Of a stretch of DNA of 64,000 nt, positions 26,933 through 34,990 are shown one piece after another. Under the pieces are notes generated by a model. It searched no databases and was not told the DNA's origin. It saw only the letters and a list, made by a program, of their open reading frames with translations. The position numbers were made by a program, and so were the translations under genes. Position 1 is the first letter of the stretch; each line of letters opens with the position of its first letter. The stretch comes from Microvirga soli (GTDB taxonomy: Bacteria > Pseudomonadota > Alphaproteobacteria > Rhizobiales > Beijerinckiaceae): contig NZ_JAERQE010000022.1 of assembly GCF_016734765.1 (NCBI RefSeq), positions 1-64,000 on the forward strand, given 5' to 3'.

Positions 26933-28147
26933 TCAGGCAAGCGCTCGGTCGAGGCTCGCTATAAGCCGATCAACTTCCTCGGGGGTATTGTAGTGCACCA
27001 TGGAAACGCGCACTACGCCATTGCGGTCTGCGAGGCCCAAATGTTCGATCAGCCGCCGGGAGTGGAAATCACCGAAGCGGATGCCGATCCGGTCGGCTTC
27101 GGTCGAACGCACGATTTCCGCCGAGTCGCGCCCGTCGACCTTGAAAGCGACGGTCGGCACGCGGTGCTGCGTGGCACTGTCGCGGCGCCCGACGATCCTC
27201 ACGTCGTTGCGGTCCCTCAGATAGGTAAGAAGTTTTTCTCCCAAAAGCGTTTCATGCGACGCGATCTTGTCGAATGCACGATCGATCGCAGCGCGGTCCC
27301 CCGTCGACCCGCCAAGGGCGTCGATGTAATCGACGATGCCAGCCGATCCCCAGGCGAGCTCATAGTTGGTATTGCCGGGCTCTAGTTTCATCGGCACCTT
27401 CTCGCGACCGTAGAAATAGTGATAGAGCCCGTCGAGTTCGAGCAACTTCTCATACTTGCCGTACATCACCGCGAAGTGAGGACCGTAGGTCTTGTAGAAG
27501 CTGAAGATGTAGTAATCGACATCGAGATCTCTCACGTTCACGGCCCGATGAGGCGCATAGGCAACGGCATCGACGACGATTTCGGCGCCACGCTCGTGGA
27601 CGCGGCGTGCGATCTCCTTGATTGGATTGATGGTGCCCAGAATATTTGAGGCATGGGTCACCGCCACGAGCCGGGTCCGCTCCGTCATGAGGCGATCAAG
27701 TTCATCCAGGTCGATCTCGAAGCTCTCGCGGTCGATGGACCATTCCTTGATGACGATGCCGCGCTTCTCCAGGGCGCGCCAGGGACCGATATTCGACTCG
27801 TGATCGAAATTCGTGACGACAATCTCGTCGCCGGGTTTGAGCCCGCCTTCCATGGCACGGCTGAGAAACTGGGCGAGGACGGTAGTCGAGGGGCCCAGCA
27901 CAATCTCCTCCGCCCGCTCTGCCCCCAGTAGCCGCGCGATCTTGGCGCGGGCCTCCATCAGTCGGCTCGTCGCCCGTTGGGAATGCTCATAGCTGGCGCC
28001 GGTCTGCACGCTCGTGGTGAGGAGATATTCCGAAACGCGCTCAGCGACATTGCGCAGAACAAGGGAGCCTCCCGCGTTATCGAAATACGCGAACCCGTCC
28101 GCTAGGGCGGGAAATTGGGAGCGAACGAAGGCAAGATCGAGAGACAT
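26933..28147 (-). CDS. Cysteine-desulfurase-like class V aminotransferase
   Basis: A 404-residue PLP enzyme. YFDNAGGSLVLRNVAERV opens the fold; VTNFDHESNIGPW, AVTHASNILGTINPI and VDAVAYAPH bind PLP, and the Schiff-base lysine is in FSFYKTYGPHFAVMYG. This subgroup is annotated as cysteine desulfurase-like but lacks the mobile catalytic-Cys loop of NifS/IscS as far as I can see, so a lyase or aminotransferase role on a catabolic amino acid is more likely. The start at 28147 gives MSLDLAFVRSQFPAL; upstream open frame overlaps the AllA-like gene. Flanked by AllA-like and hydantoinase genes in one operon. Confidence 0.82.
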   Translation of the reverse strand: MSLDLAFVRSQFPALADGFAYFDNAGGSLVLRNVAERVSEYLLTTSVQTGASYEHSQRATSRLMEARAKIARLLGAERAEEIVLGPSTTVLAQFLSRAMEGGLKPGDEIVVTNFDHESNIGPWRALEKRGIVIKEWSIDRESFEIDLDELDRLMTERTRLVAVTHASNILGTINPIKEIARRVHERGAEIVVDAVAYAPHRAVNVRDLDVDYYIFSFYKTYGPHFAVMYGKYEKLLELDGLYHYFYGREKVPMKLEPGNTNYELAWGSAGIVDYIDALGGSTGDRAAIDRAFDKIASHETLLGEKLLTYLRDRNDVRIVGRRDSATQHRVPTVAFKVDGRDSAEIVRSTEADRIGIRFGDFHSRRLIEHLGLADRNGVVRVSMVHYNTPEEVDRLIASLDRALA

Positions 28148-28155
28148 GAATGCAC

Positions 28156-28674
28156 CTACTCTGCAGGAGATTGGAATGTGCCGACAACGAGCGGCTCTGG
28201 AAGCGGATGAACAATGCAGTCCACGGAGGAGCCGCTTTCCCACATGAACATGAGAAAATCACCGCCTGGGCCGATTGCCGCGATCGGAGCGTGCCAGAGG
28301 TTGCGGGTGTAGTTGACGCCCTCACCCCGGTGTCCGACGAATGCTTCGGCGCGGGCAAGATCAGGCAGCCCTTTTCGGTCCTCGGGCGCGACGACGATCA
28401 GGAAGGACTCGGCCGAGAGTGCTACGAACGCCTGAGACGACAGCGGGTGCCGCTCAAAGGTCACGAGTCTCGTCGGCAGAGGCCCACCCTCGGCTCGGTA
28501 GATCGAAAGCACGGGCTCGCCATCAGGACTTGCGTGGTCGAAGCGGGTGTCGGTGTCGAAACGCAGTGCCCGTCCATCATTGACCAAGCGGCTGCGATCT
28601 GGATCGAAGAACAGCACCTCGCCGAAGGGACTGAAGGCTGAGGGCGTCAGGCGTTTGGGAAGCAGGGTCTGCAC
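28156..28674 (-). CDS. Ureidoglycolate lyase (AllA)-like protein
   Basis: A 172-residue cupin-fold protein. LTPSAFSPFGEVL at the start, ERHPLSSQAFVALSAESFLIVVAP, GVNYTRNLWHAPIAAIG and FMWESGSSVDCIVHPL match the AllA family. AllA splits ureidoglycolate into glyoxylate and urea in purine breakdown. GTG start at 28674 because the family starts TLLPKRLTPSAF; no ATG fits. It lies between the amino-acid ABC ATPase and the class V gene. No allantoinase or allantoicase is nearby, so the substrate may be another ureido acid. Confidence 0.82.
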   Translation of the reverse strand: MQTLLPKRLTPSAFSPFGEVLFFDPDRSRLVNDGRALRFDTDTRFDHASPDGEPVLSIYRAEGGPLPTRLVTFERHPLSSQAFVALSAESFLIVVAPEDRKGLPDLARAEAFVGHRGEGVNYTRNLWHAPIAAIGPGGDFLMFMWESGSSVDCIVHPLPEPLVVGTFQSPAE

Positions 28675-28686
28675 GGATGTGTAAGC

Positions 28687-29421
28687 CTAATGAGACAAGA
28701 CGGCCTGAAGAAAGCTTCTGAGACGTGGATCGCGTGGCGTGTTGAAGATCTCGTCGGGAGGCCCCTCCTCGACGATCCGCCCCCCATCCATGAACACCAC
28801 CCTGTCGGCGACCTTGCGGGCAAATCCCATCTCGTGGGTCACGACGACCATGGTGACCCCGGTCTTGGCAAGCTGCTGCATCACGTCCAGGACCTCGCCC
28901 ACCATTTCCGGATCAAGCGCCGAGGTCGGCTCGTCGAAGAGCAAAACCTTCGGCTCCATGGCGAGTGCCCTGGCGATTCCGACTCGCTGCTGCTGCCCGC
29001 CGGAGAGTTGCGCCGGGTATTTCGCCGCCTGATCCGCGAGCCCGACACGGGTCAGAAGACGCTGAGCGCGCTCCTCCGCTTCCGCCCAGGACAGGCCCCG
29101 CACGCGGACGGGGCCAAGCGCAACATTGCGGAGCACGGACATATGCGGAAAGAGGTTGAAGCTCTGGAACACCATGCCCACCTCGGTGAGCACGGTGCTC
29201 TTGCGGCCGTGGCCGACCTCCGCTCCGTCGACGATGATCTCACCGCCGTTGTGCTCCTCAAGCTGGTTTATGCAGCGGATCAGCGTTGACTTGCCCGAGC
29301 CGGACGGACCGATGACGACGACGATCTCGCCTTCTTTTACCTGGAGGTCGACGCCATGCAGCGCCTTGAAATGTCCGAACGACTTGACGACGTTCTTCAT
29401 CTCGATGATTGGGCGCATCAT
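28687..29421 (-). CDS. Polar amino-acid ABC importer ATPase (GlnQ/HisP type)
   Basis: A 244-residue ATPase: Walker [16 protein letters not shown], signature [19 protein letters not shown], Walker [16 protein letters not shown] and switch [15 protein letters not shown]. The start ATGATG overlaps the permease stop by four bases. It drives the importer formed with the permease and binding protein upstream. Confidence 0.92.
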   Translation of the reverse strand: MMRPIIEMKNVVKSFGHFKALHGVDLQVKEGEIVVVIGPSGSGKSTLIRCINQLEEHNGGEIIVDGAEVGHGRKSTVLTEVGMVFQSFNLFPHMSVLRNVALGPVRVRGLSWAEAEERAQRLLTRVGLADQAAKYPAQLSGGQQQRVGIARALAMEPKVLLFDEPTSALDPEMVGEVLDVMQQLAKTGVTMVVVTHEMGFARKVADRVVFMDGGRIVEEGPPDEIFNTPRDPRLRSFLQAVLSH

Positions 29422-30119
29422 CGTCCCCTCACAGCTAGTCGCTTTTCGAAAACCCCGACAAGGCGCACGAGCGGCATCAGTATCAGGATGTAGATGACGG
29501 CCGCACTAATGAGGGGTGTCGGGTTCGCCGCCAGCGCCTGCGCTTGGGTGGCCTGCTTGAGCAGATCGGGCATCGCCACCACGGATGCGAGAGCCGTGTC
29601 CTTCATCACGTTGATCGAGTTCGACGTGATCGGCGGGATCACGATCCGCAGTGCCTGTGGCAGCACCACGTCGCTCATGAGCCGCCAGGGGCTGAGGCCC
29701 AGAGCGCGGGCGGCCTCGAACTGGCCCTTCGGCACGGCCTCGATGCCGGCCCGGAAGATCTCAGCGGAATAGGCGGCAGACACGAGGCTCAACGCCGAGG
29801 CGGCGGCACCGAAGGAGGAAAGCCGCAGCCCGACGAAAGGCAGTGCATAGTAGATGACGACGAGCAGCACCAGGATCGGGATGGAGCGGAAGATGTCGAT
29901 GTAGGCGACGGCGATCTGCCTCAGGGGTGAACTGGCATAGAGCCGGAGCAGCGCGAGAACCAAGCCGCCGATGAAGCCCAGGATGATGGCTGTCACTCCC
30001 AGGGTCAGCGTGGTGGTCAGGCCCGAGAGCAGAAGCGGAAGGGTTTGGACGAAAACCTTCCAGTTCAGGAAGGTGTCGAAGATGGACATGATGGACAGCG
30101 CCTCAACATTCGTGGCCAT
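29418..30119 (-). CDS. Polar amino-acid ABC importer permease (HisM/GlnP type)
   Basis: A 233-residue permease of about five helices. [22 protein letters not shown] is the family core and [30 protein letters not shown] is the coupling motif. Only one permease gene is present, so the channel is probably a homodimer. Start ATG at 30119; an inner ATG (residue 11) lacks a better binding site. A perfect hairpin separates it from the binding-protein gene. Confidence 0.9.
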   Translation of the reverse strand: MATNVEALSIMSIFDTFLNWKVFVQTLPLLLSGLTTTLTLGVTAIILGFIGGLVLALLRLYASSPLRQIAVAYIDIFRSIPILVLLVVIYYALPFVGLRLSSFGAAASALSLVSAAYSAEIFRAGIEAVPKGQFEAARALGLSPWRLMSDVVLPQALRIVIPPITSNSINVMKDTALASVVAMPDLLKQATQAQALAANPTPLISAAVIYILILMPLVRLVGVFEKRLAVRGR

Positions 30120-30120
30120 G

Positions 30121-30152
30121 CCGAGCGTCCGGCACCTGTGCCGGACGCTCGG
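30121..30152. repeat. Perfect 14-bp hairpin between binding-protein and permease genes
   Basis: CCGAGCGTCCGGCA (30121-30134) and TGCCGGACGCTCGG (30139-30152) pair perfectly around CCTG. There is no T-tract on either strand. Its position after the binding-protein gene suggests an mRNA-stabilising or attenuating hairpin, keeping the binding protein in excess. Confidence 0.65.
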
Positions 30153-30165
30153 GGAGAGTTGCTCG

Positions 30166-30969
30166 TCAGAGCTTGGGCATCTCCATGACCTTGATGGTCG
30201 TCGAGTTCGGCTCGGCCTTGGCGCCGAACCACTGCTCGTGGATCTTAGCCAAAGTTCCGTCCTGCTTCATCTTCGTGATCTCGGCGTTGACCTTTTCCGC
30301 CAGCGGGCTGTTCTTGGCGAACATCATCGAGTACTGCTCGCCGGTCGGGATGCGCTCCACCACCTGATAGATCGGCTTATCCTTGATGTAGTATTGTACG
30401 GCCGGGATGTCGCTGACATAGCCGTCGATGCGGCCTGCTGCAAGGTCGAGCATCGCAGGGGCCAAGCCCTCATAGCGGCGGATATCAGAGAATTTGTACT
30501 TCTGCTGGTTCTGAGTCGACCACATGTCACCGGTCGAACCGGTATCAACTGCGGCCACCTTGCTTGCCATCCCTTCCAGGTTTTTAATGCCTGAGTTGGC
30601 TCGCACCGCCAGCGATTGGTCGCTATCGTAATAAGGCTGGGCAAAGGATACCGACTCGAGACGCTTCTTCGTGATGGTGATCGAGGATACGGCGGCATCC
30701 ACCTGACCTGATTGTACCGCAGCAAATAGCCCGTTGAACGGAATGTTCACGAAGGACACGTTCATGTTGAGGCGCTTGCCGACTTCTTTGGCGACGTCAA
30801 CCTCGAAACCCACGATCTCGCCCTTCTCGTTCTGAAACTCCCATGGAACGTTGCCGACGTTCGCTCCAACCTTCATGTCGGCAGCATAGGCCATTGTTCC
30901 TGCTGACATGGCCAACACGGCGGTTAATGTTGCGGCGAATGTGCCGCGCCGGGTGAATTTCGCTGACAT
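30166..30969 (-). CDS. Polar amino-acid ABC importer solute-binding protein
   Basis: A 267-residue SBP_bac_3 protein with a signal peptide (FTRRGTFAATLTAVLAMSAGT, cleavage near AYAAD). VGANVGNVPWEFQNEKGEIVGFEVDVAKEVGK and GQVDAAVSSITITKKRLESVSFAQPYYDSDQ are classic family 3 motifs; the YYDSDQ stretch contacts ligand. GGAGGA precedes the ATG at 30969; ten codons upstream from another ATG are rejected. It is the first gene of the leftward operon (ABC importer, AllA-like, class V enzyme, hydantoinase), divergent from the FadR-type regulator gene at 31159. Confidence 0.92.
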   Translation of the reverse strand: MSAKFTRRGTFAATLTAVLAMSAGTMAYAADMKVGANVGNVPWEFQNEKGEIVGFEVDVAKEVGKRLNMNVSFVNIPFNGLFAAVQSGQVDAAVSSITITKKRLESVSFAQPYYDSDQSLAVRANSGIKNLEGMASKVAAVDTGSTGDMWSTQNQQKYKFSDIRRYEGLAPAMLDLAAGRIDGYVSDIPAVQYYIKDKPIYQVVERIPTGEQYSMMFAKNSPLAEKVNAEITKMKQDGTLAKIHEQWFGAKAEPNSTTIKVMEMPKL

Positions 30970-31057
30970 CTGGTCCTCCATCCTGCGCGCCGGGCTCATA
31001 GCCGGCGATCATATTCTGCTGCCATCTGCTAGCCAGCTCATTTGACACTTGTGCAAG

Positions 31058-31097
31058 CCGGTCAGATTGGTCAAACTGGTCTTACCAATCTGACCGG
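31058..31097. promoter_or_regulatory. FadR/PdhR-type operator within a perfect inverted repeat
   Basis: CCGGTCAGATTGGT (31058-31071) and ACCAATCTGACCGG (31084-31097) are perfect 14-base inverted arms with a 12-base spacer. Inside lies TGGTCTTACCA (31077-31087), which fits the TGGT-N3-ACCA consensus of FadR-subfamily GntR proteins such as FadR, PdhR and LldR. It sits between the divergent binding-protein and GntR genes, so that GntR is the likely ligand. Confidence 0.7.
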
Positions 31098-31158
31098 TTG
31101 ATCCTGCAGCGATCCTGACGCATGGTCAAGGCCAATCATGGCCTTGAGGTGATCAAAA

Positions 31159-31920
31159 ATGAGCCTCATAGGCACGGGCCGAGGCGATATGAGGATGAGG
31201 TGGGGCCAGCAGATGACGAGTGATCCAGTAAACCTGTCGGAATTGGAACTCGCCAACCGCACTCCCGTGCCACGCGGCATTGTCGAACATATCCAGCGCC
31301 TGATCCTGAAGGGCGGCCTTAAGGCTGGCCAGCGTCTTCCTTCCCAGCGAGAGCTGGCTGAGCAGCTCGGCGTAAGCCGGCCGTCGGTGCGAGAGGCGCT
31401 GACTGTGCTCGAAACGATGGGTCTTCTGACTGTGCGGGCAGGTAGTGGGGTATTCGTCGCAAAATCCAATGCACGCAGGCCGTTGTGGCGCTACTCCGAC
31501 CGCTGCACGCCCGCCGATGTCTACGAGGCGCGCCTGGGATTGGAAGGTTACGCGGCGAGGCTCGCAGCCGCTCGCATTGACAAACCCGCCGAGGAACGCC
31601 TCAGACGGTGTACGAACTCCATGCATGAAGCTCTCAAGGCAGGCGACGTGATTAGCCTCGCCGTCAACGACACGGAGTTTCACGATCTGATCTTTGAACT
31701 CTCCGGCAACCCTGTTCTCGCCGCCATGTACCGGCCAGTGCGTGAATTGCTCGTCGAGAGTCAACGACTTCCCATGGCGCAGCTCGATCGCCTGAGTGAA
31801 ACCGTGCGTGAGCATGAGGCCATTCTGGAGGGTATAGCCAGCCAAGATCCCGACACGGCCGAAGCGGCAATGCAAAGCCATATCCGCTCGGCCGCAGGCC
31901 GTTACGGCATCTCGCTCTGA
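31159..31920 (+). CDS. FadR-subfamily GntR regulator
   Basis: A 253-residue regulator with winged HTH at about residues 38-102 (GIVEHIQRLILKGGLKAGQRLPSQ then RELAEQLGVSRPSVREALTVLETMGLLTVRAGSGVFV) and an FCD domain (LGLEGYAARLAAARI, NDTEFHDLIFELSGNPVL, REHEAILEGI, AMQSHIRSA) with the metal-binding Asp/His set. ATG at 31159 has a near-ideal GAGGTGAT binding site; internal ATGs exist at 31189-31213. Divergent from the amino-acid ABC/AllA/hydantoinase operon, with a matching operator between (31058-31097), so it likely represses that operon. Confidence 0.88.
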   Translation: MSLIGTGRGDMRMRWGQQMTSDPVNLSELELANRTPVPRGIVEHIQRLILKGGLKAGQRLPSQRELAEQLGVSRPSVREALTVLETMGLLTVRAGSGVFVAKSNARRPLWRYSDRCTPADVYEARLGLEGYAARLAAARIDKPAEERLRRCTNSMHEALKAGDVISLAVNDTEFHDLIFELSGNPVLAAMYRPVRELLVESQRLPMAQLDRLSETVREHEAILEGIASQDPDTAEAAMQSHIRSAAGRYGISL

Positions 31921-32230
31921 AACATGCGCCGCTGAGGCCGGAGGTGACTCAACGGCAATCCAACAACCAAAATCAGGTTAAGCAGCGCCTTAAGTCCGGG
32001 AGCGTACCCCCCAAAGGTCCCCTTCAGGTCAACCTTTCACCTTCTGGCTAATCCAACGAAGGTCAGCTCCTAAGAGCCGAAGCGGATTAAGCTCTTTAGT
32101 CCTGGGTGTGCCAAAGCCGGACGTTGCAGGAGGATATTCAAACATCCGCTAGAATTGCTTCTCGACAACGGGGAAAGGACTCCTAGAGCTTGAACCGACG
32201 GAAGCCGCTCAGCCAACGCCCGGAAGCCCG
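31921..32230. other. Gene-free stretch before the island boundary
   Basis: 310 bases with no credible gene. The base composition is lower in GC than either flank by eye, and no tRNA-like cloverleaf or att-like repeat was recognised. Confidence 0.4.
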
Positions 32231-33112
32231 TCACCGCGCCCAGCAATACCCGAATGCGCAACCGGAAATCGCGACCTTCTGCGAGACGGCGAAAGGGTTC
32301 TTGTCATCGAGCGTGATGCGGGCCAGTCGCGAGCGGTCGCGTGGACGGAACATGTTCTGGAACTCTGCAGGAAGCGCATCGGCAACCGTCAGGATGGCAT
32401 CGATCCGTCCCTTCGCCGACAAGGCTCCACCCTTCACGTTCACGGCCATGCCCTCCGAGATGTCGAACAGATAATCGTCGGGCAGGTAGGCGAGAATATA
32501 AGATTTGCTGCCGTTGATCTGCATCAGCTCGTCGCCGAACTTCATGATCTGTCCTGGAATCGGCACCTTCGCGCCGACGATGCCCGGCACGCCGGCCCGC
32601 AGATAGCCGTCGTCATAGATGCCGTTGAGCTTGCCGATGGCTTCGCTGAAGATTGCGCGCGACTGCCGGAGAAGCTTCAGCTCGTTCTCGGTGGACAGCT
32701 TCTCGCTCTGCATCTGCGCCACCCGTTCGGCGGCCTGCAGGCTGTTGCGCAGGGCATCGTCCTTGGAGAGCGACGACACGATGCCCTTGCCCATCACGGT
32801 GTCGAACTGGCTTGCCGTCACCATGGTTTCGCGCGCCGTGCGCTGTGCCAAGGGGGAAACCGCCTCGAAGGCCGTCAGCTTGCCGCCAAGCTGACCCTCA
32901 CGAATGGAAAGCTCACTGTCCCGCAGGGCGAAGTTGGCAAGCTCCTGTACCATCTCAAAAGATTCCAGGCGCAGCAGCGGCGTCCCAGCCTCTACCCGGT
33001 CTCCTTCGTTCACATAGACGTCCACCACCTTGCCTGGATAGCTTGCGCCGACAGAGTAGCGGTCGTTGAGCACCGTGCCGTCGATGGCCAGCACAACCAT
33101 GCCGCCGACCAA
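32231..33112 (-). CDS. HlyD-like membrane-fusion protein, N-terminally truncated
   Basis: 293 residues from a poor TTG start. The frame continues open upstream and encodes a membrane helix (ALVVLFLGSLAYYLVGG at about 33153-33101), so the natural start has been lost. After it come a biotinyl-lipoyl-like half motif (SYPGKVVDVYVNEGDRVEAGTPLLRLES), a coiled-coil region and a second half (PGIVGAKVPIPGQIMKFGDELMQI), then a beta-barrel. These are HlyD/Alg44-type adaptors that usually serve exporters or polysaccharide synthases; no partner gene is nearby. No start codon with a ribosome binding site was found before the helix. Probably a decaying gene. Confidence 0.6.
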   Translation of the reverse strand: MVGGMVVLAIDGTVLNDRYSVGASYPGKVVDVYVNEGDRVEAGTPLLRLESFEMVQELANFALRDSELSIREGQLGGKLTAFEAVSPLAQRTARETMVTASQFDTVMGKGIVSSLSKDDALRNSLQAAERVAQMQSEKLSTENELKLLRQSRAIFSEAIGKLNGIYDDGYLRAGVPGIVGAKVPIPGQIMKFGDELMQINGSKSYILAYLPDDYLFDISEGMAVNVKGGALSAKGRIDAILTVADALPAEFQNMFRPRDRSRLARITLDDKNPFAVSQKVAISGCAFGYCWAR

Positions 33113-33198
33113 GTAATAGGCGAGGGAGCCCAGGAAGAGAACGACCAGCGCGAGATATGCCCGAAAAAGTTGTCCTCCTAATGGACCAGTTTGCTGGG

Positions 33199-33456
33199 TC
33201 AGGACCAGTTGCGCAGGCGTGTGCCCTGTTCCTGGTAGCGGCCCGTCTCGCGCACGGCGGCAAGCTCCCGTACCGGCTTGCCGCCCGCGATGTCCTCCGG
33301 AGGATGGAAGATCGAGAAGTGCTCCCCGAGAACCTCCTCCTCGCGAAAGCCGCTGATATGCTCCGCGCCCGCATTCCAGCCCGTGATCCGTCCGTCCGGG
33401 TCCAGCACCACGAGGGCGACCTCGGTGACGGCGTCAAGCAGGAGTTCAGCCATCCT
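33199..33456 (-). CDS. PAS-domain fragment
   Basis: 85 residues from the ATG at 33456 make one PAS domain start: LLLDAVTEVALVVLDPDGRITGWNAGAEHISGFREEEVLGEHFS rendered in part here as ALVVLDPDGRITGWNAGAE, then EEEVLGEHFSIFHPPEDI. The second half of the fold (after GRYQEQGTRLR) is missing and no kinase or HTH follows, so this is a fragment of a longer sensor. A TTG at 33513 could add 19 residues. It directly abuts the truncated HlyD-like gene, and the two broken ends meet at about 33165-33205, marking a rearrangement point. Confidence 0.5.
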   Translation of the reverse strand, partial: RMAELLLDAVTEVALVVLDPDGRITGWNAGAEHISGFREEEVLGEHFSIFHPPEDIAGGKPVRELAAVRETGRYQEQGTRLRNWS

Positions 33457-33805
33457 CGGATGTGCATGGAGGCCCCTTCGTCCTCCGGCTCCGCAACTCA
33501 AGCATTCCTCCAATGGTTCATGGGGACATCCTCGTCGACCTGCACCGACCAGGCGCTCCGGTCATATTGCGGTGCTGGGATCGAGGTCACTGGCGTTGAC
33601 GGACATTCGGCTCCTTGGACCGTCGAGCTTGCGACGGCCCGCCTTCCTGCGGGTACGGGCGTGGCTTGTGTTGCCCGGGGATATAGGTCTGCTGGCGGAT
33701 ATTTTTAAGACGTGCGGGCCTGCCGGGTTGCAGCCGGATGCATCGACGTCACCGCATGCCATGTCGAAATCCGATCCGGCTTGCTTGAGGATCCTTGCAG
33801 TCCTC

Positions 33806-34990
33806 TCAGGACTTTACCCGCGGGCGGGTGAACACGTTCCAGTACGCCAGTGCGAAGCCGACGAAGGCTGCGGCCCATGCGGCACCCGCCACGTGCAGCA
33901 GCATGCTGCTCCAGGCGGGATGGATTGCCGCGCAGATCCGGGCAAGGGCGGCCGCGACGATCAACCCGTAGAGAAGCTGGACGGGGGCCGTGGCGACGAG
34001 CGCCCTTCCCGTATGGCCAAGGCTCGCCCGGGACATCACCGCCAGCGTCGTCACACCCATGGCGCCGCCCGTCCAGGCGTGGATACCCGCGCCGCTGGAG
34101 ATCAGGCCCAGGGATGCCAGGCCGCTCAGCACGAAGCCGAGCGGCACGAATCCATAGGCCACGTGCAGGATCAGGACGAGACGGTCCCTCCAGGTACGCT
34201 CGCCTGCCCAGCGGCCAAGCCGCATCGCCTGGAGCAGCCCGGCGATGATCAGGGCTGCGCCGGTGACGGGCAGGTCCGGTACGGCGACCCATGCCAGGAG
34301 CGCGCAGCCGGCCGCGGCCATGGAGACCACGTCGAAGCGACCGAACGATGCCGGCAGGCGGCCTGGGTTCTCCCGTGCGAGCCAGTTGCGGGTGAAGCTC
34401 GGGATGATGCGGCCGCCGATCAGCATGATCAGCATCATGGTGGCGGCGATCCCGAAGCGGATGCCGTAGTCGGCGGCACCGAGGACATTGGCCTCGATGT
34501 GGAAGACGATGTTGCCGATCGTGAGAACCCCCAGCGCGATCAGCACCTTGAGGTTGCGCCAGTTCCTTCCCCTGACGATCTCGCGGGCCATGGCGGCGGC
34601 AACGAGGAGCAGGAACGCGTTGTCGACGAGCGCCGCGGACTGCCAGCCGATCCAGGCCGAGGTGGTGACGGCCATGCGGCCGGCGACCCATGCCAGGACC
34701 AGGACAAGCAGAGGCACCCCCTGGAGCGGCATGCGCCCGGTCCAGTTCGGGACCGCCGTCAGCAGGAAGCCGGTGATCACGGCCGGGAGATAGCCGTACA
34801 GCATCTCGTGAATGTGCCAGTCGCGCGGTGCGAAGGCAGTCGCCAGTTCCAGTTCGCCGTGGAACATCGGCAGCCATGCCAGGATCGCGAGCCCGGCATA
34901 GAGGGAGCCGAAGAGGAAGAACGGCCGGAAACCGTAGGACAGGAGCGCGGGTCCCTCGTAATCGCGCAGGCGTGGGATCGGAGCCATCAT
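33806..34990 (-). CDS. nnrS: NnrS family haem-copper membrane protein
   Basis: A 394-residue protein of about 12 membrane helices. The start LLSYGFRPFFLFGSLYAGLAI, FAPRDWHIHEMLYGYLPAVITGFLLTAVPNWTG and FHIEANVL carry the His residues typical of NnrS, which is linked to protection from nitric oxide and iron-nitrosyl damage. ATG at 34990 overlaps the ccoG stop (ATGATGA, preceded by AAGGAGG); 34987 is equally possible. Third gene after pseudoazurin and ccoG, under the NNR box at 37040-37053. Confidence 0.88.
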   Translation of the reverse strand: MMAPIPRLRDYEGPALLSYGFRPFFLFGSLYAGLAILAWLPMFHGELELATAFAPRDWHIHEMLYGYLPAVITGFLLTAVPNWTGRMPLQGVPLLVLVLAWVAGRMAVTTSAWIGWQSAALVDNAFLLLVAAAMAREIVRGRNWRNLKVLIALGVLTIGNIVFHIEANVLGAADYGIRFGIAATMMLIMLIGGRIIPSFTRNWLARENPGRLPASFGRFDVVSMAAAGCALLAWVAVPDLPVTGAALIIAGLLQAMRLGRWAGERTWRDRLVLILHVAYGFVPLGFVLSGLASLGLISSGAGIHAWTGGAMGVTTLAVMSRASLGHTGRALVATAPVQLLYGLIVAAALARICAAIHPAWSSMLLHVAGAAWAAAFVGFALAYWNVFTRPRVKS

